Assembly (NCBI RefSeq): GCF_001646665.1
Contig: NZ_LWBU01000347.1
Span: 156,269 to 220,268, forward strand
Origin: Streptomyces noursei
Lineage (GTDB): Bacteria; Actinomycetota; Actinomycetes; Streptomycetales; Streptomycetaceae
DNA: 64,000 nt
Reading direction: 5' to 3'
Shown: positions 7,701 to 16,866 of the stretch, one piece after another
How the letters are laid out: every line of letters begins with the position of its first letter
Position numbering within the stretch: the stretch's first letter is position 1
Made by a program: the position numbers and the translations under genes
The notes under the pieces: model-generated
The model's database searches: none
The model's input: the letters and a program-made list of their open reading frames with translations, nothing else
What the model was told of the DNA's origin: nothing

Positions 7701-9194
7701 TCAGTGCGCCGCCGGGACGTACGGAGCCAGGAACGCGGCCAGTTCCTCGTGGACGCGTGCCTTGAGCAGCGTGCCCTCCGGCGTGTGCTCCTCGGAGAGC
7801 ACCTCGCCCTCGGCGTGCGCCCGCGACACCAGCGCGCCCTGCGTGTACGGCAGGAGCGCCTCGATCTCGACCTGCGGTCGCGGCAGCTCGGCGTCGATCA
7901 GTGCGAGCAGTTCCTGCATGCCCATGCCGGTCCGGGCCGACACCGCGATCGAGTGCCGCTCGATGCGCAGCAGCCGCTGCAGGACGAGCGGGTCGGCGGC
8001 GTCCGCCTTGTTGATCACGACGATCTCGGGCACGTCGACCGCGCCGACGTCGCGGATCACCTCGCGCACGGCGGCCAGCTGCTCCTCCGGCGCCGGGTGC
8101 GAGCCGTCCACCACGTGCAGGATCAGGTCGGAGTCGCCGACCTCCTCCATGGTGGAGCGGAACGCCTCGACGAGGTGGTGCGGCAGGTGCCGTACGAACC
8201 CGACGGTGTCCGCCAGGGTGTACAGGCGGCCACTGGGCGTCTCGGCCCGGCGCACGGTCGGGTCCAGGGTGGCGAACAGCGCGTTCTCCACCAGCACGCC
8301 CGCGCCGGTCAGCCGGTTGAGCAGGGACGACTTGCCGGCGTTGGTGTAGCCGGCGATGGCGACCGACGGCACCTTGTTGCGGCGCCGCTCCTGGCGCTTG
8401 ATGTCACGGCCCGTCTTCATCTCCGCGATCTCACGGCGCATCTTCGCCATCTTCTCGCGGATCCGTCGCCGGTCCGTCTCGATCTTGGTCTCACCGGGAC
8501 CACGGGTGGCCATGCCGCCACCGCCGCCGCCGCCCATCTGCCGGGACAGCGACTGACCCCAGCCGCGCAGCCGCGGCAGCATGTACTGCATCTGCGCGAG
8601 CGCGACCTGCGCCTTTCCCTCTCGGGACTTGGCGTGCTGGGCGAAGATGTCGAGGATCAGGGCGGTCCGGTCGACCACCTTGACCTTGACGACGTCCTCG
8701 AGGTGGATCAGCTGGCCGGGGCTGAGCTCACCGTCGCAGACGACGGTGTCGGCCCCGGTCTCCAGCACGATGTCCCGCAGCTCGGTCGCCTTGCCCGAGC
8801 CGATGTAGGTGGCCGGGTCCGGCTTGTCGCGGCGCTGGATCACTCCGTCGAGCACCAGCGCGCCCGCCGTCTCGGCGAGCGCGGCCAGCTCCGCGAGGGA
8901 GTTCTCCGCGTCCTGCACCGTCCCCGAGGTCCACACGCCGACGAGCACCACGCGCTCCAGCCGCAGCTGCCGGTACTCGACCTCGGTGACGTCCTCGAGC
9001 TCCGTGGAGAGACCCGCGACACGGCGCAGGGCCGCGCGCTCGGAGCGGTCGAACTGGTCGCCGTCCCGCTCTCCGTCGATCTCGTGGCTCCAGGCGACGT
9101 CCTCTTCCATCAGGGCATCGGCCCGAAGGCTCTCGGTGCGGTTGGTGTCCGCGAAGCTCTGCGCGTCCTGGGAAGGGGATGAAGAGGAGGTCAT
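7701..9194 (-). CDS. hflX: GTPase HflX (ribosome-associated)
   Basis: A 497-residue HflX. The ATG at 9194 has AAGGA 4 nt upstream; an upstream open frame has no support. The N-terminal HflX domain (~60-270) includes the signature RRDKPDPATYIGSGKATEL. A Gly-rich turn (QMGGGGGGGMATRGPGETK) and a basic helical linker lead to the GTPase domain: G1 GYTNAGKSSLLN near 281, G3 DTVGFVRHLP, G4 NKAD. HflX splits stalled or damaged 70S ribosomes after stress. It stands alone on the minus strand. Confidence 0.95.
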   Translation of the reverse strand: MTSSSSPSQDAQSFADTNRTESLRADALMEEDVAWSHEIDGERDGDQFDRSERAALRRVAGLSTELEDVTEVEYRQLRLERVVLVGVWTSGTVQDAENSLAELAALAETAGALVLDGVIQRRDKPDPATYIGSGKATELRDIVLETGADTVVCDGELSPGQLIHLEDVVKVKVVDRTALILDIFAQHAKSREGKAQVALAQMQYMLPRLRGWGQSLSRQMGGGGGGGMATRGPGETKIETDRRRIREKMAKMRREIAEMKTGRDIKRQERRRNKVPSVAIAGYTNAGKSSLLNRLTGAGVLVENALFATLDPTVRRAETPSGRLYTLADTVGFVRHLPHHLVEAFRSTMEEVGDSDLILHVVDGSHPAPEEQLAAVREVIRDVGAVDVPEIVVINKADAADPLVLQRLLRIERHSIAVSARTGMGMQELLALIDAELPRPQVEIEALLPYTQGALVSRAHAEGEVLSEEHTPEGTLLKARVHEELAAFLAPYVPAAH

Positions 9195-9383
9195 TGGATC
9201 CTTACGTCGTGGGATGACTCGCCCGGCCCACGCCGGGACGAGCTGCTCGTCAGTCACAACGCGTGACTCCCCCGGATCATTCCCGGGGCGGGTCCCCGTC
9301 ATTCCGGGGTCCCGGCCGCGCCGCCGACCACCTGATGGTCGCACGGCACGACCGGGGCCGTCACCCGGGTTTCCTCCCGGGTC

Positions 9384-10895
9384 TCAGCGCTTGGCGGAGG
9401 GCGCCGGCGCCTTGGTGGAACCCTTGGCCGGCGCCTTGCTGCGCCAGTCGGGGTGCCCCGGCATCCTCGGCGTGTGCTCGCCGTACAGCCACCCCTGCAT
9501 GAACGCGGTCAGGTCGCGGCCGGCCTCCTCCGAGGCGAGCCGCACGAAGTCGTCCGTGCTCGCCGTGCCGTGCGCGTACCGGTCGACCCAGCGCCGCTCC
9601 AGCCGCTCGAAGGCCGGCTTCCCGATCTCCTGCCGCAGTGCGTACAGGACCAGGGCGCTGCCGTCGTAGACGACCGGGCGGAACAGGCTGATCTTCTGGC
9701 CCGCCGCGGGCGGGCGGGGCGCGGCCGGCGGTCCGCCCGCCGCGCGCCAGCGGTCGGAGTCGAGGTACGCCTGGCGCATGCGCCGCTCCAGCGGCTGCTT
9801 CGCCGTCTCCTCCGCGTACAGCGCCTCGTACCAGGTCGCGTGCCCTTCGTTGAGCCACAGGTCGGCCCAGCGGCGCGGTGAGACGCTGTTGCCGAACCAG
9901 TGGTGCGCCAGCTCGTGCACCATGATCGACTCGACGAACCACTTCGGCAGGCCGCCGCGGGTGAACAGGGAGCGCTCGAAGAGGGAGAGCGTCTGCGTCT
10001 CCAGCTCGAAGCCGGTGTCCGCGTCGGCGACGAGCACCCCGTACGTCTCGAAGGGGTAGCGCCCGACCTTGCGCTCCATCCACTCCAGGTGGTCGGGCGT
10101 CCGCTTCAGCCAGGGTTCCAGCCGGTCGGCGTCGGCGAACGGCACGACGTCGCGCACGGGCAGGCCGTGCGGTCCGGTGCGGCGGACCACGGTGGAGCGG
10201 CCGATGGACACCTGGGCCAGCTCGGTGGCCATGGGGTGGGAGCCGCGGTACAGCCAGGTGCGGTCGCCGCCGGCGAGGGCGCGGGCGACGAGCCGGCCGT
10301 TGGCGACCACCGTCAGGTCCTCGGGCGCGGTGACCCGGAAGGTGAAGTACGCCTTGTCGGCGGGGTGGTCGTTGCCGGGGAAGACGCGGTGGGCGGCGTC
10401 GGCCTGGTTGGCCATCGCCAGGCCGTCGCCGGTGCGGACCCAGCCCCCGGTGTTCCTCGGCCCGGCCGGGTCGCTGGTGTGCGTCACGGAGACGCGGAAC
10501 CGCTCGCCCGGCCCGACCGCCCGGGCCGGCTCGACGACGAGGTCCTCGCCGCTGAGCGCGAACTCGGCGGGCCGGCCGTCGACCTCGACCCCGTGGACGG
10601 TGCCGTGGGTGAAGTCCAGGTTGACGCGGTCCAGCCGGTCGGTCGCCCGTGCGTCGATCCTGGTGACGGCGTCCAGCGGCTTGCTGTTGTCGCCCCGGTA
10701 GGTGAGGGCGATGTCGTACGCGAGGACGTCGTAGCCGGGGTTGCCGAGCTGCGGGAAGAGCGGGTCGCCGATGCCCAGCGGCTGGGGCGCGGGCAGCGCG
10801 GCGCCGATCAGACCGGCCGACGCCGCAGCCACCAGGGCCACCCGGAGGCGCCGGGAGGTGCGGGCTGTGCGTGGTGCACGCGATGTGAGGGACAT
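9384..10895 (-). CDS. M1-family zinc metallopeptidase (aminopeptidase), secreted
   Basis: A 503-residue protein. The zinc site HELAHHWFGN (HExxH) lies near residue 325, followed by the third ligand Glu in WLNEGHATW, 18 residues on as usual for M1. The conserved exopeptidase block upstream is altered: the usual GAMEN is not evident, and the sequence there reads FELETQTLSLF. The N-terminus (RRLRVALVAAASAGLIGAAL) looks like a signal peptide, possibly Tat type because of the Arg pair. ATG at 10895 is chosen because it directly precedes the signal; the ribosome site is weak and an in-frame GTG at 10952 is the alternative. Probably an exported peptidase of the ERAP/PepN fold. Confidence 0.85.
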   Translation of the reverse strand: MSLTSRAPRTARTSRRLRVALVAAASAGLIGAALPAPQPLGIGDPLFPQLGNPGYDVLAYDIALTYRGDNSKPLDAVTRIDARATDRLDRVNLDFTHGTVHGVEVDGRPAEFALSGEDLVVEPARAVGPGERFRVSVTHTSDPAGPRNTGGWVRTGDGLAMANQADAAHRVFPGNDHPADKAYFTFRVTAPEDLTVVANGRLVARALAGGDRTWLYRGSHPMATELAQVSIGRSTVVRRTGPHGLPVRDVVPFADADRLEPWLKRTPDHLEWMERKVGRYPFETYGVLVADADTGFELETQTLSLFERSLFTRGGLPKWFVESIMVHELAHHWFGNSVSPRRWADLWLNEGHATWYEALYAEETAKQPLERRMRQAYLDSDRWRAAGGPPAAPRPPAAGQKISLFRPVVYDGSALVLYALRQEIGKPAFERLERRWVDRYAHGTASTDDFVRLASEEAGRDLTAFMQGWLYGEHTPRMPGHPDWRSKAPAKGSTKAPAPSAKR

Positions 10896-11034
10896 GAGGC
10901 AACCGCTACCAGCGCGCCGGTCCAGGACCGCGACGGCGCGCGCCCCGCGCACCCGAACGGGCTCGGCGCGGGAGCCGGGAGGCGGCGGGGTGGCGTGGGA
11001 CGCAGGGGGCGGGCGCGAGTCGGCGCGGGACGCC

Positions 11035-11058
11035 GGGATGGGATGGGATGGGGCGGGG
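11035..11058 (+). repeat. G-tract repeat with G-quadruplex potential
   Basis: Three copies of GGGAT followed by GGGG C GGGG: five G-runs with 1-2 nt spacers. It lies just past the rshA stop codon, in the 166-bp gap between rshA and the M1 peptidase gene. Confidence 0.6.
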
Positions 11059-11061
11059 CGG

Positions 11062-13272
11062 TCAGCCGGTGGTGGCCGCCGGCTGCTGGGCGCGGCTCAC
11101 GTCGTACACGCCGGGCACGTCGCGCATGGCGCGCATCAGGCCGGGCAGTTCGGCGGCGTCGGCGAGCTGGAGGGTGTACGTGTGCCGGACGCGCTGCTCG
11201 CTGGGGGGCTCCACGGTGGCCGAGACGATCGCCGCGCCCGCCGTCGCGATGGCCTCCGTGAGGTCGGCGAGCAGCCTCGGCCGCCCGAACGATTCGGCGA
11301 CCAGCGTGACCCGGCACTCGGCCGCCTCCCCCCACCGCACGCCGACGGGCACCCGGCCGGCCGCCTCCATGCGCCGCACGGCGGGGCATCCGACACGGTG
11401 GACGGTCACGTTCCCGCCGCGTACCGGGAAGCCGGTGACCGCGTCGGGCGGCACGGGCGTGCAGCAGCGGGCCAGCCGCACCTGGGCGCCCGGCAGGTCG
11501 GCCACGACGGCGTTCGCCGCGGCGTCCCGGGGGGCCGGGGCGTCGGCGCACACGGTCGCGGCCGGGGGGCGCGGGGCGGCCGCCGGGACCTTCACGCCCT
11601 CCGGGTGCGCGGCGAGCCAGCCGGTGATGGCGATGCGGGCGGCCGGGGTGCGGGCGTGCTCCAGCCAGTCGGGCGAGGGCCCGGACGCGGGGTCGTGCAC
11701 CGGCGTGCGGACCGCGGCGCCGGTGCGGGCGGACCCGGCCGCGGCGGGCCCCGGCAGGTCGCCCGGCGCCGCGTCCTCCCGGGCGAGCAGCGGCTGCACG
11801 GTGTCCCCGTCGTTCAGGACGGTGCCGAGCGCCGCGAGGCGGCCGTTGACGCGGGCGCCGACGCAGGTGTGGGCCGCCTCGCCGTACTGGGCGTACGCCG
11901 CGTCCACGCAGGTCGCGCCGGCCGGCAGCGCGAGGGTGCCGCCGTCCGGGCGGAAGACGGTGATCTCGCCGTCCTGGGCCAGATCGGCGCGGAGCGAGGT
12001 CCAGAAGGTGTCGGGGTCGGGGGTGGACCGCTGCCAGGCGAGCAGCCGGGAGAGCCAGCCCGGCCGGGTGGGGTCGGTGCGCTCGCCGTCCTCGCCCACG
12101 GGCTCGGTGCCCTCGGCGGGTGCCGCGTACGGGTTGCCGAGGGCGACGACGCCGGCCTCGGCGACCTTGTGCATCTGGTGGGTACGGATGAGGACTTCGG
12201 CGACCGCGCCGTCCGGCGCGGCGACGGCGGTGTGGAGCGACTGGTAGAGGTTGAACTTGGGCGCCGCGATGAAGTCCTTGAACTCGGAGATGACCGGGGT
12301 GAAGCAGGTGTGCAGCTCGCCGAGGACCCCGTAGCAGTCGGCGTCGTCGCCGACCAGGACGAGCAGCCGCCCGAAGTCGGTGCCGCGCAGTTCGCCGCGC
12401 TTGAGCCGGACGCGGTGCACCGAGACGAAGTGGCGTGGCCGCACCAGCACTTCGGCCGGGATGCGGGCCTCTCTGAGCACCGTTCTGACGTCGTCGGCGA
12501 TGGCGGCCAGGGCGTCCCCGGCGGTGGCGTTGTCGGCGACGAGGGCGCGGGTGTTCTCGTACTCGGCGGGGTGGAGGATGGCGAAGACCAGGTCCTCCAG
12601 CTCGGTCTTGAGGGCCTGGACACCGAGCCGTTCGGCGAGCGGGATGAGGACGTCGCGGGTCACCTTGGCGATCCGGGCCTGTTTCTCGGGGCGCATCACG
12701 CCGAGCGTGCGCATGTTGTGCAGCCGGTCGGCGAGCTTGATGGACATGACCCGTACGTCGTTGCCGGTGGCGACGAGCATCTTGCGGAAGGTCTCGGGCT
12801 CGGCCGCGGCCCCGTAGTCGACCTTCTCCAGTTTGGTGACGCCGTCGACGAGGTAGCAGACCTCCTCGCCGAACTCCTCGCGGACCTGATCGAGGGTCAC
12901 GTCGGTGTCCTCGACCGTGTCGTGGAGGAGGGAGGCGGTCAACGTGGTGGTCTCGGCGCCCAGTTCGGCGAGGATCAGGGTGACGGCGAGCGGGTGGGTG
13001 ATGTAGGGCTCGCCGCTCTTGCGGAACTGGCCGCGGTGCGAGGACTCGGCGAGGACGTACGCCCGGTGCAGCACGGCCAGGTCGGCGTCCGGGTGGTGTG
13101 CGCGGTGGGCCTCGGCGACGTGGCTGATGGCGTCGGGCAGGCGGTCCCTGGCGCCGGGGCCGAGGAGTGCGGCGCGGCCGAGCCTCCGGAGGTCGATCCT
13201 GGGGCGGCCGCGCCGACGGCTGGGCGCGGGGTTCGTGGCCTCTGCACTCAGGTTGGTGGCCTCTGCGCTCAT
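11062..13272 (-). CDS. rshA: RelA/SpoT homologue RshA ((p)ppGpp metabolism)
   Basis: A 736-residue long-type RSH protein; ATG behind GGAGG at 4-5 nt. Order: HD hydrolase domain (~65-220) with SSHRGQF, YITHPLAV, LLHDTVEDTD and IKLADRLHNMRT intact; synthetase domain (~255-400); TGS domain (~430-500, EITVFRPDGGTLALPAG); C-terminal ACT domain (~660-735). The synthetase core is divergent: the usual SIYxKM block reads SVHRVR and the usual GIRV reads RLLVLV. The Asp of that strand and the Glu of the AEVLIRT motif are kept. This suggests a hydrolase-biased enzyme with weak or absent synthetase. I recall S. coelicolor having this second RSH (rshA) besides relA. It stands alone on the minus strand. Confidence 0.93.
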   Translation of the reverse strand: MSAEATNLSAEATNPAPSRRRGRPRIDLRRLGRAALLGPGARDRLPDAISHVAEAHRAHHPDADLAVLHRAYVLAESSHRGQFRKSGEPYITHPLAVTLILAELGAETTTLTASLLHDTVEDTDVTLDQVREEFGEEVCYLVDGVTKLEKVDYGAAAEPETFRKMLVATGNDVRVMSIKLADRLHNMRTLGVMRPEKQARIAKVTRDVLIPLAERLGVQALKTELEDLVFAILHPAEYENTRALVADNATAGDALAAIADDVRTVLREARIPAEVLVRPRHFVSVHRVRLKRGELRGTDFGRLLVLVGDDADCYGVLGELHTCFTPVISEFKDFIAAPKFNLYQSLHTAVAAPDGAVAEVLIRTHQMHKVAEAGVVALGNPYAAPAEGTEPVGEDGERTDPTRPGWLSRLLAWQRSTPDPDTFWTSLRADLAQDGEITVFRPDGGTLALPAGATCVDAAYAQYGEAAHTCVGARVNGRLAALGTVLNDGDTVQPLLAREDAAPGDLPGPAAAGSARTGAAVRTPVHDPASGPSPDWLEHARTPAARIAITGWLAAHPEGVKVPAAAPRPPAATVCADAPAPRDAAANAVVADLPGAQVRLARCCTPVPPDAVTGFPVRGGNVTVHRVGCPAVRRMEAAGRVPVGVRWGEAAECRVTLVAESFGRPRLLADLTEAIATAGAAIVSATVEPPSEQRVRHTYTLQLADAAELPGLMRAMRDVPGVYDVSRAQQPAATTG

Positions 13273-13434
13273 GGGCACCTCCGACGGCGTCGACCGGCGG
13301 TGGGGCGGGCAGGCGTGCCCGCCGGGCCGGTGCTTGATGCTACCGAGCCCACCACGTAGTGCTGACCCGCTCTCGCTCAGCGTGAACCGGATCACCCATT
13401 CGAGCGACGGTTGCGCAAAGGTCGGGCAGGGGTC

Positions 13435-14322
13435 TCAGACGAGCGCGGCGGTGAGCCAGGCGGGGTCGATCCGGCCCTCGGCGACGATGACCGCGGGACC
13501 GGTCATCTCGATCTCGCCGTCGGGCCGCTCGGTGATCACGAGCGTCCCGCCGAGGACGTCGACGGTGTACGTGACCGGGGTCCCCGTCTCGGCCGGGTCG
13601 GCGCCGTCGCGGCGGGCCGCGGCGACGGCCACGGCGCACGCGCCCGTGCCGCACGAGCGGGTCTCGGCCGCGCCGCGCTCGTGGACGCGCATGGCGACGT
13701 GCCGGGGGCCCCGGTCGGCGACGAACTCGATGTTGACCCCGTCTGGGTAGACCGCGGCGGGCGTGTAGGGCGGCTCGGTGAACAGGTCGCCGGCGTGGTC
13801 GAGGTCCTCGACGAACGCCACGGCGTGCGGGTTGCCCATGTTCACGTTGCGCGCCGGCCAGCTGCGGCCGTCCACGGTGACGGTGACCCCGTCCTCGGGG
13901 AGCCGGGCGCGGCCCATGGAGACGGTGACGTCGCCGTTCTTGGCGAGGTGGACGAGCTTGACGCCGCCGCGGGTGGCGACCGCGACGTCCCCGGCGGTGA
14001 GGTGTCCGGCGTGCTGGAGGTAGCGGGCGAAGACCCGTACGCCGTTGCCGCACATCTCGGCGACCGAGCCGTCGGCGTTGCGGTAGTCCATGAACCATTC
14101 GGCCTCGTCGGCCATGTCCCGCGCGTCGGGGTGGGCGGCGGACCGGACGACGTGGAGCAGCCCGTCGCCGCCGATGCCGGCCCGGCGGTCGCAGAGGCGG
14201 GTGACGACGCCGGGGGTCAGGTCGAGCGCGTTCTCCGGGTCGGGCACGATCACGAAGTCGTTCTCGGTGCCGTGGCCCTTGAGGAAGGCGACGGGAGCGC
14301 TGGTCACGGGTGCGGTGGTCAC
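13435..14322 (-). CDS. dapF: Diaminopimelate epimerase
   Basis: A 295-residue enzyme converting LL- to meso-diaminopimelate for peptidoglycan and lysine synthesis. Both catalytic Cys motifs are present: MCGNGVRVFARY near residue 88 and SCGTGACAVAVA near 221. The N-terminal FLKGHGTENDFV block is typical. The GTG at 14322 is taken; a second in-frame GTG five codons on cannot be excluded, since neither has a good ribosome site. It lies 540 bp upstream, in genome order, of the miaA stop; in S. coelicolor the same neighbourhood is found. Confidence 0.95.
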   Translation of the reverse strand: MTTAPVTSAPVAFLKGHGTENDFVIVPDPENALDLTPGVVTRLCDRRAGIGGDGLLHVVRSAAHPDARDMADEAEWFMDYRNADGSVAEMCGNGVRVFARYLQHAGHLTAGDVAVATRGGVKLVHLAKNGDVTVSMGRARLPEDGVTVTVDGRSWPARNVNMGNPHAVAFVEDLDHAGDLFTEPPYTPAAVYPDGVNIEFVADRGPRHVAMRVHERGAAETRSCGTGACAVAVAAARRDGADPAETGTPVTYTVDVLGGTLVITERPDGEIEMTGPAVIVAEGRIDPAWLTAALV

Positions 14323-14491
14323 GGGATCAATCGTACGGGTGCGGCCGGACACCCGGCCGGTCGGCCCGTAGCGCCACCCGCCCCTGGTTCCGCGGGGCTC
14401 GCCGGGGCCGGCCGGGTCGGGGGGCCGGGGCCCGGCGGGCGGACGAGCGGGGCGCCGGCGGCTCCGCAGGCGGCCGAGCCGGGCGGCGGCG

Positions 14492-14959
14492 TCAGCGGAG
14501 GCGGGCGACGCGCCAGACGGCCAGGGCGACCGGGACGGCGACGCCGACGACGTACAGGGCGATCACGCGCCAGTCCGGGCGCTCGCCGGAGCCGCGGGCG
14601 GGCAGGCCCGGCCAGGTGTAGCCGACGCGGCGGGCGGCCATCATGCCCCACCCGGCGGCGCAGCCGCACAGCAGCAGGCCGAGCATGGCGAGGACCGCGC
14701 CGCCGTCGCCGGAGCCGAAGGCGAGGGGGAATCCGAACATCAGCGAGCCGATCACGGCGAGCCCGACGATGGGCGCGAGCTGCCAGATGCGCAGCTTGCG
14801 CTGCGGCCGCAGTTCGACCTCGACCTCGTCGGGGGCGATCGCGGGGGTCCCGTCCTCGTTGAGGTCGGGGCCGTCCGGGCTCAGGCCCGGTGCGTCACCG
14901 GCCACCCGTGGCTCGTCCGGTGCTTCCTGGTGTTCTCTGTCGCGAGGGCCGGCCTCCAT
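14492..14959 (-). CDS. Small membrane protein with acidic N-terminus
   Basis: A 155-residue protein. An acidic, Pro-rich ~60-residue N-terminus precedes three hydrophobic segments (QLAPIVGLAVIGSLMFG; AVLAMLGLLLCGCAAGWGMM; WRVIALYVVGVAVPVALAVW). GGGGAGGG lies upstream: the ATG at 14959 is 10 nt from it, while a GTG two codons earlier is only 4 nt away. It is between miaA and dapF on the same strand. No known family recognised; conserved synteny in streptomycetes is likely but unchecked. Confidence 0.7.
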   Translation of the reverse strand: MEAGPRDREHQEAPDEPRVAGDAPGLSPDGPDLNEDGTPAIAPDEVEVELRPQRKLRIWQLAPIVGLAVIGSLMFGFPLAFGSGDGGAVLAMLGLLLCGCAAGWGMMAARRVGYTWPGLPARGSGERPDWRVIALYVVGVAVPVALAVWRVARLR

Positions 14960-15066
14960 CGCCACGCGCCCTCCCCACTCGGATTCCACTGGTCGATCGA
15001 TGCTCGATGATGGCACGCCCTTGACCGCCGGAATGACGGGCAGGGCGTCCCGATGCCATCACGTGA

Positions 15067-16005
15067 TCAGGCTGTAACCGCTCGTTCGACCAACGCCAGC
15101 GCCCGACGCGGAAGTTCCGGGCGGTCCGCGGCGGCGCCGCTGAGCCAGTGGACGCGCGGGTCGCGCCGGAACCAGGAGTCCTGGCGGCGCGCGAAACGCT
15201 TGGTGGCGCGTACGGTTTCGGCGCGCGCCTCGTCCTCGGTGCACTCGCCGGCGAGCGCGGCGAGGACCTGCTGGTAGCCGAGCGCCCGCGAGGCGGTGCG
15301 GCCCTCGCGCAGGCCCCGCGCCTCCAGGTCGCGGACCTCGTCGACGAGGCCCGCCTCCCACATGCGGTCCACGCGGGTGGTGATCCGTTCGTCCAGCTCG
15401 GGGCGGGCCACGTCGACGCCGATCTGCACGGTGTCGTACACCGAGTCGTGGCCGGGGAGGTTGGCGGTGAAGGGCCGGCCGGTGATCTCGATGACCTCCA
15501 GGGCACGGACGATCCGGCGCCCGTTGCTGGGCAGGATCGCGCGGGCGGCCTCGGGGTCGGCGACGGCGAGGCGGGCGTGCAGGACGCCGGAGCCGCGCTC
15601 CTCCAGCTCGGCCTCCAGGCGGGTGCGCACGGCCGGGTCGGTGCCGGGGAACTCCAGGGCGTCGATGGCGCCGCGCACGTACAGCCCCGAACCGCCGACG
15701 AGGACCGGGGTGCGGCCGGCGGCGAGCAGCCGGTCGATCTCGGCGCGGGCCAGCCTCTGGTACTCGGCGACGCTGGCCGCCTCGGTGACGTCCCAGATGT
15801 CCAGGAGGTGGTGCGGGACGCCGCCGCGCTCCTCGGGCGTCAGCTTGGCGGTGCCGATGTCCATCCCCCGGTAGAGCTGCATGGAGTCGGCGTTGACGAC
15901 TTCACCGCCCAGCTGCTGGGCGAGGTGGACGCCCAGATCGGACTTTCCGGCCGCCGTGGGGCCGACGACGGCGATGACCCGCGGGGCGGGAGGTGCAGTT
16001 CTCAC
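15067..16005 (-). CDS. miaA: tRNA dimethylallyltransferase
   Basis: A 312-residue enzyme that transfers dimethylallyl from DMAPP to A37 of UNN-reading tRNAs; MiaB encoded nearby completes ms2i6A. P-loop GPTAAGKSDLGV lies at ~14. NADSMQLYRGMDIGTAK carries the catalytic Asp and substrate loop. GGSGLYVRGAID and ILPSNGRRIVRALEVIEITG follow, and the C-terminus has QDSWFRRDPRVHWL. The GTG start follows GGGGCG. The length matches the family. Confidence 0.96.
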   Translation of the reverse strand: MRTAPPAPRVIAVVGPTAAGKSDLGVHLAQQLGGEVVNADSMQLYRGMDIGTAKLTPEERGGVPHHLLDIWDVTEAASVAEYQRLARAEIDRLLAAGRTPVLVGGSGLYVRGAIDALEFPGTDPAVRTRLEAELEERGSGVLHARLAVADPEAARAILPSNGRRIVRALEVIEITGRPFTANLPGHDSVYDTVQIGVDVARPELDERITTRVDRMWEAGLVDEVRDLEARGLREGRTASRALGYQQVLAALAGECTEDEARAETVRATKRFARRQDSWFRRDPRVHWLSGAAADRPELPRRALALVERAVTA

Positions 16006-16188
16006 CGCCCCAGTCTCGCAAACCTCGCACCGGGTCCCCGAACGAGTTACGTGACGGCGCGACATCGGCGTCGTTGCCTGTTGCGAGGTTCCGACCGCCG
16101 GTTTACGGACCGGCTTCCACCGGGCGACGCAATGGGACGCTCCGGACGGCGCGGGATTTCGCCCACACGAGTACGCTATGGAGTTGAT

Positions 16189-16458
16189 ATGGGCGTTTTT
16201 GCACGGTTTCGCCGACGTAAGGAGTCTGCCGAGGTCTCGCCCCAGGAGGAGTCGGCCGTGACGTCGGCCGACCAGGCGGCGGAGGGCGCGGAGAACGCCG
16301 CCGAGGGGCCCGGCGCGACGGACGCGGCGGACGCGACGGAGGCGACCGACCCGGCGGGCACGGAACCGGAGGCCGCCGCCGAGGGCGTGGAGATCCCGAA
16401 GCAGCAGAGGGCCGAGGAGGCGGCGGACAACGAGGCCGGCGAGAGCGCCCGAAAGTAG
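16189..16458 (+). CDS. Small acidic low-complexity protein of unknown function
   Basis: An 89-residue protein; ATG follows GGAG at about 5 nt. After a basic start (MGVFARFRRRKES) the rest is almost only Ala, Glu, Asp, Thr and Gly, so it should be strongly acidic and unfolded. It is divergent from miaA and 36 bp upstream of the next small gene, probably co-transcribed. Such proteins are often labelled gliding motility protein in Streptomyces annotations; nothing in the sequence supports that name. No homology-based function can be given. Confidence 0.7.
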   Translation: MGVFARFRRRKESAEVSPQEESAVTSADQAAEGAENAAEGPGATDAADATEATDPAGTEPEAAAEGVEIPKQQRAEEAADNEAGESARK

Positions 16459-16494
16459 GATCCTCACGACGGTTACTCCGAGGGAAGGTGCCCC

Positions 16495-16749
16495 ATGGGC
16501 TTCCTGCATTCGTTGAAGGCCAAGCTCGGTCCCGCCAAGGAGAAGGTTTCCGACCTCGCGCAGCAGCACGAGGGCAAGATCGACCACGGGCTGGAGAAGG
16601 CCGCGAGGATGGTCGACCGGAAGACCAAGGGCAAGTACAGCGACAAGATCCAGTCGGGTACGGGCAAGGCCAAGAACGCCGTGGGCCGGATCGCCCACAT
16701 GGACGGGAGCGGTACGCCGCCCACCCCGCCGGCCCCTCCGGCCGCCTGA
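16495..16749 (+). CDS. MT0933/Rv0909-like antitoxin-family protein
   Basis: An 84-residue basic, helical protein; ATG follows GGGAAGG at about 6 nt. The pattern KLGPAKEKVSDLAQQHEGKI, then DHGLEKAARMVDRKTKGKYS, then DKIQSGTGKAKN is that of the MT0933-like antitoxin family, followed by a Pro-rich tail. The M. tuberculosis namesake is paired with a toxin; here neither neighbour looks like a toxin, so the antitoxin role is doubtful. An 18-bp terminator hairpin follows, so it ends a two-gene unit. Confidence 0.75.
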   Translation: MGFLHSLKAKLGPAKEKVSDLAQQHEGKIDHGLEKAARMVDRKTKGKYSDKIQSGTGKAKNAVGRIAHMDGSGTPPTPPAPPAA

Positions 16750-16774
16750 CCCCGTACAGCCGGCCACGGCATCA

Positions 16775-16816
16775 CGGACGGCCGCGGAGCACACCACCGT
16801 GCTCCGCGGCCGTCCG
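16775..16816 (+). terminator. Strong terminator after the antitoxin-like gene
   Basis: A perfect 18-bp stem (CGGACGGCCGCGGAGCAC and its inverse) with a 6-nt loop, ACCACC. It lies between a plus-strand unit and the converging LigB-like gene, so it can act on both. Confidence 0.85.
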
Positions 16817-16866
16817 CCGTTCCGTGCCGGGTGACCGGGGGCGCCCCCCTCGGGGCGCGGACGCGG

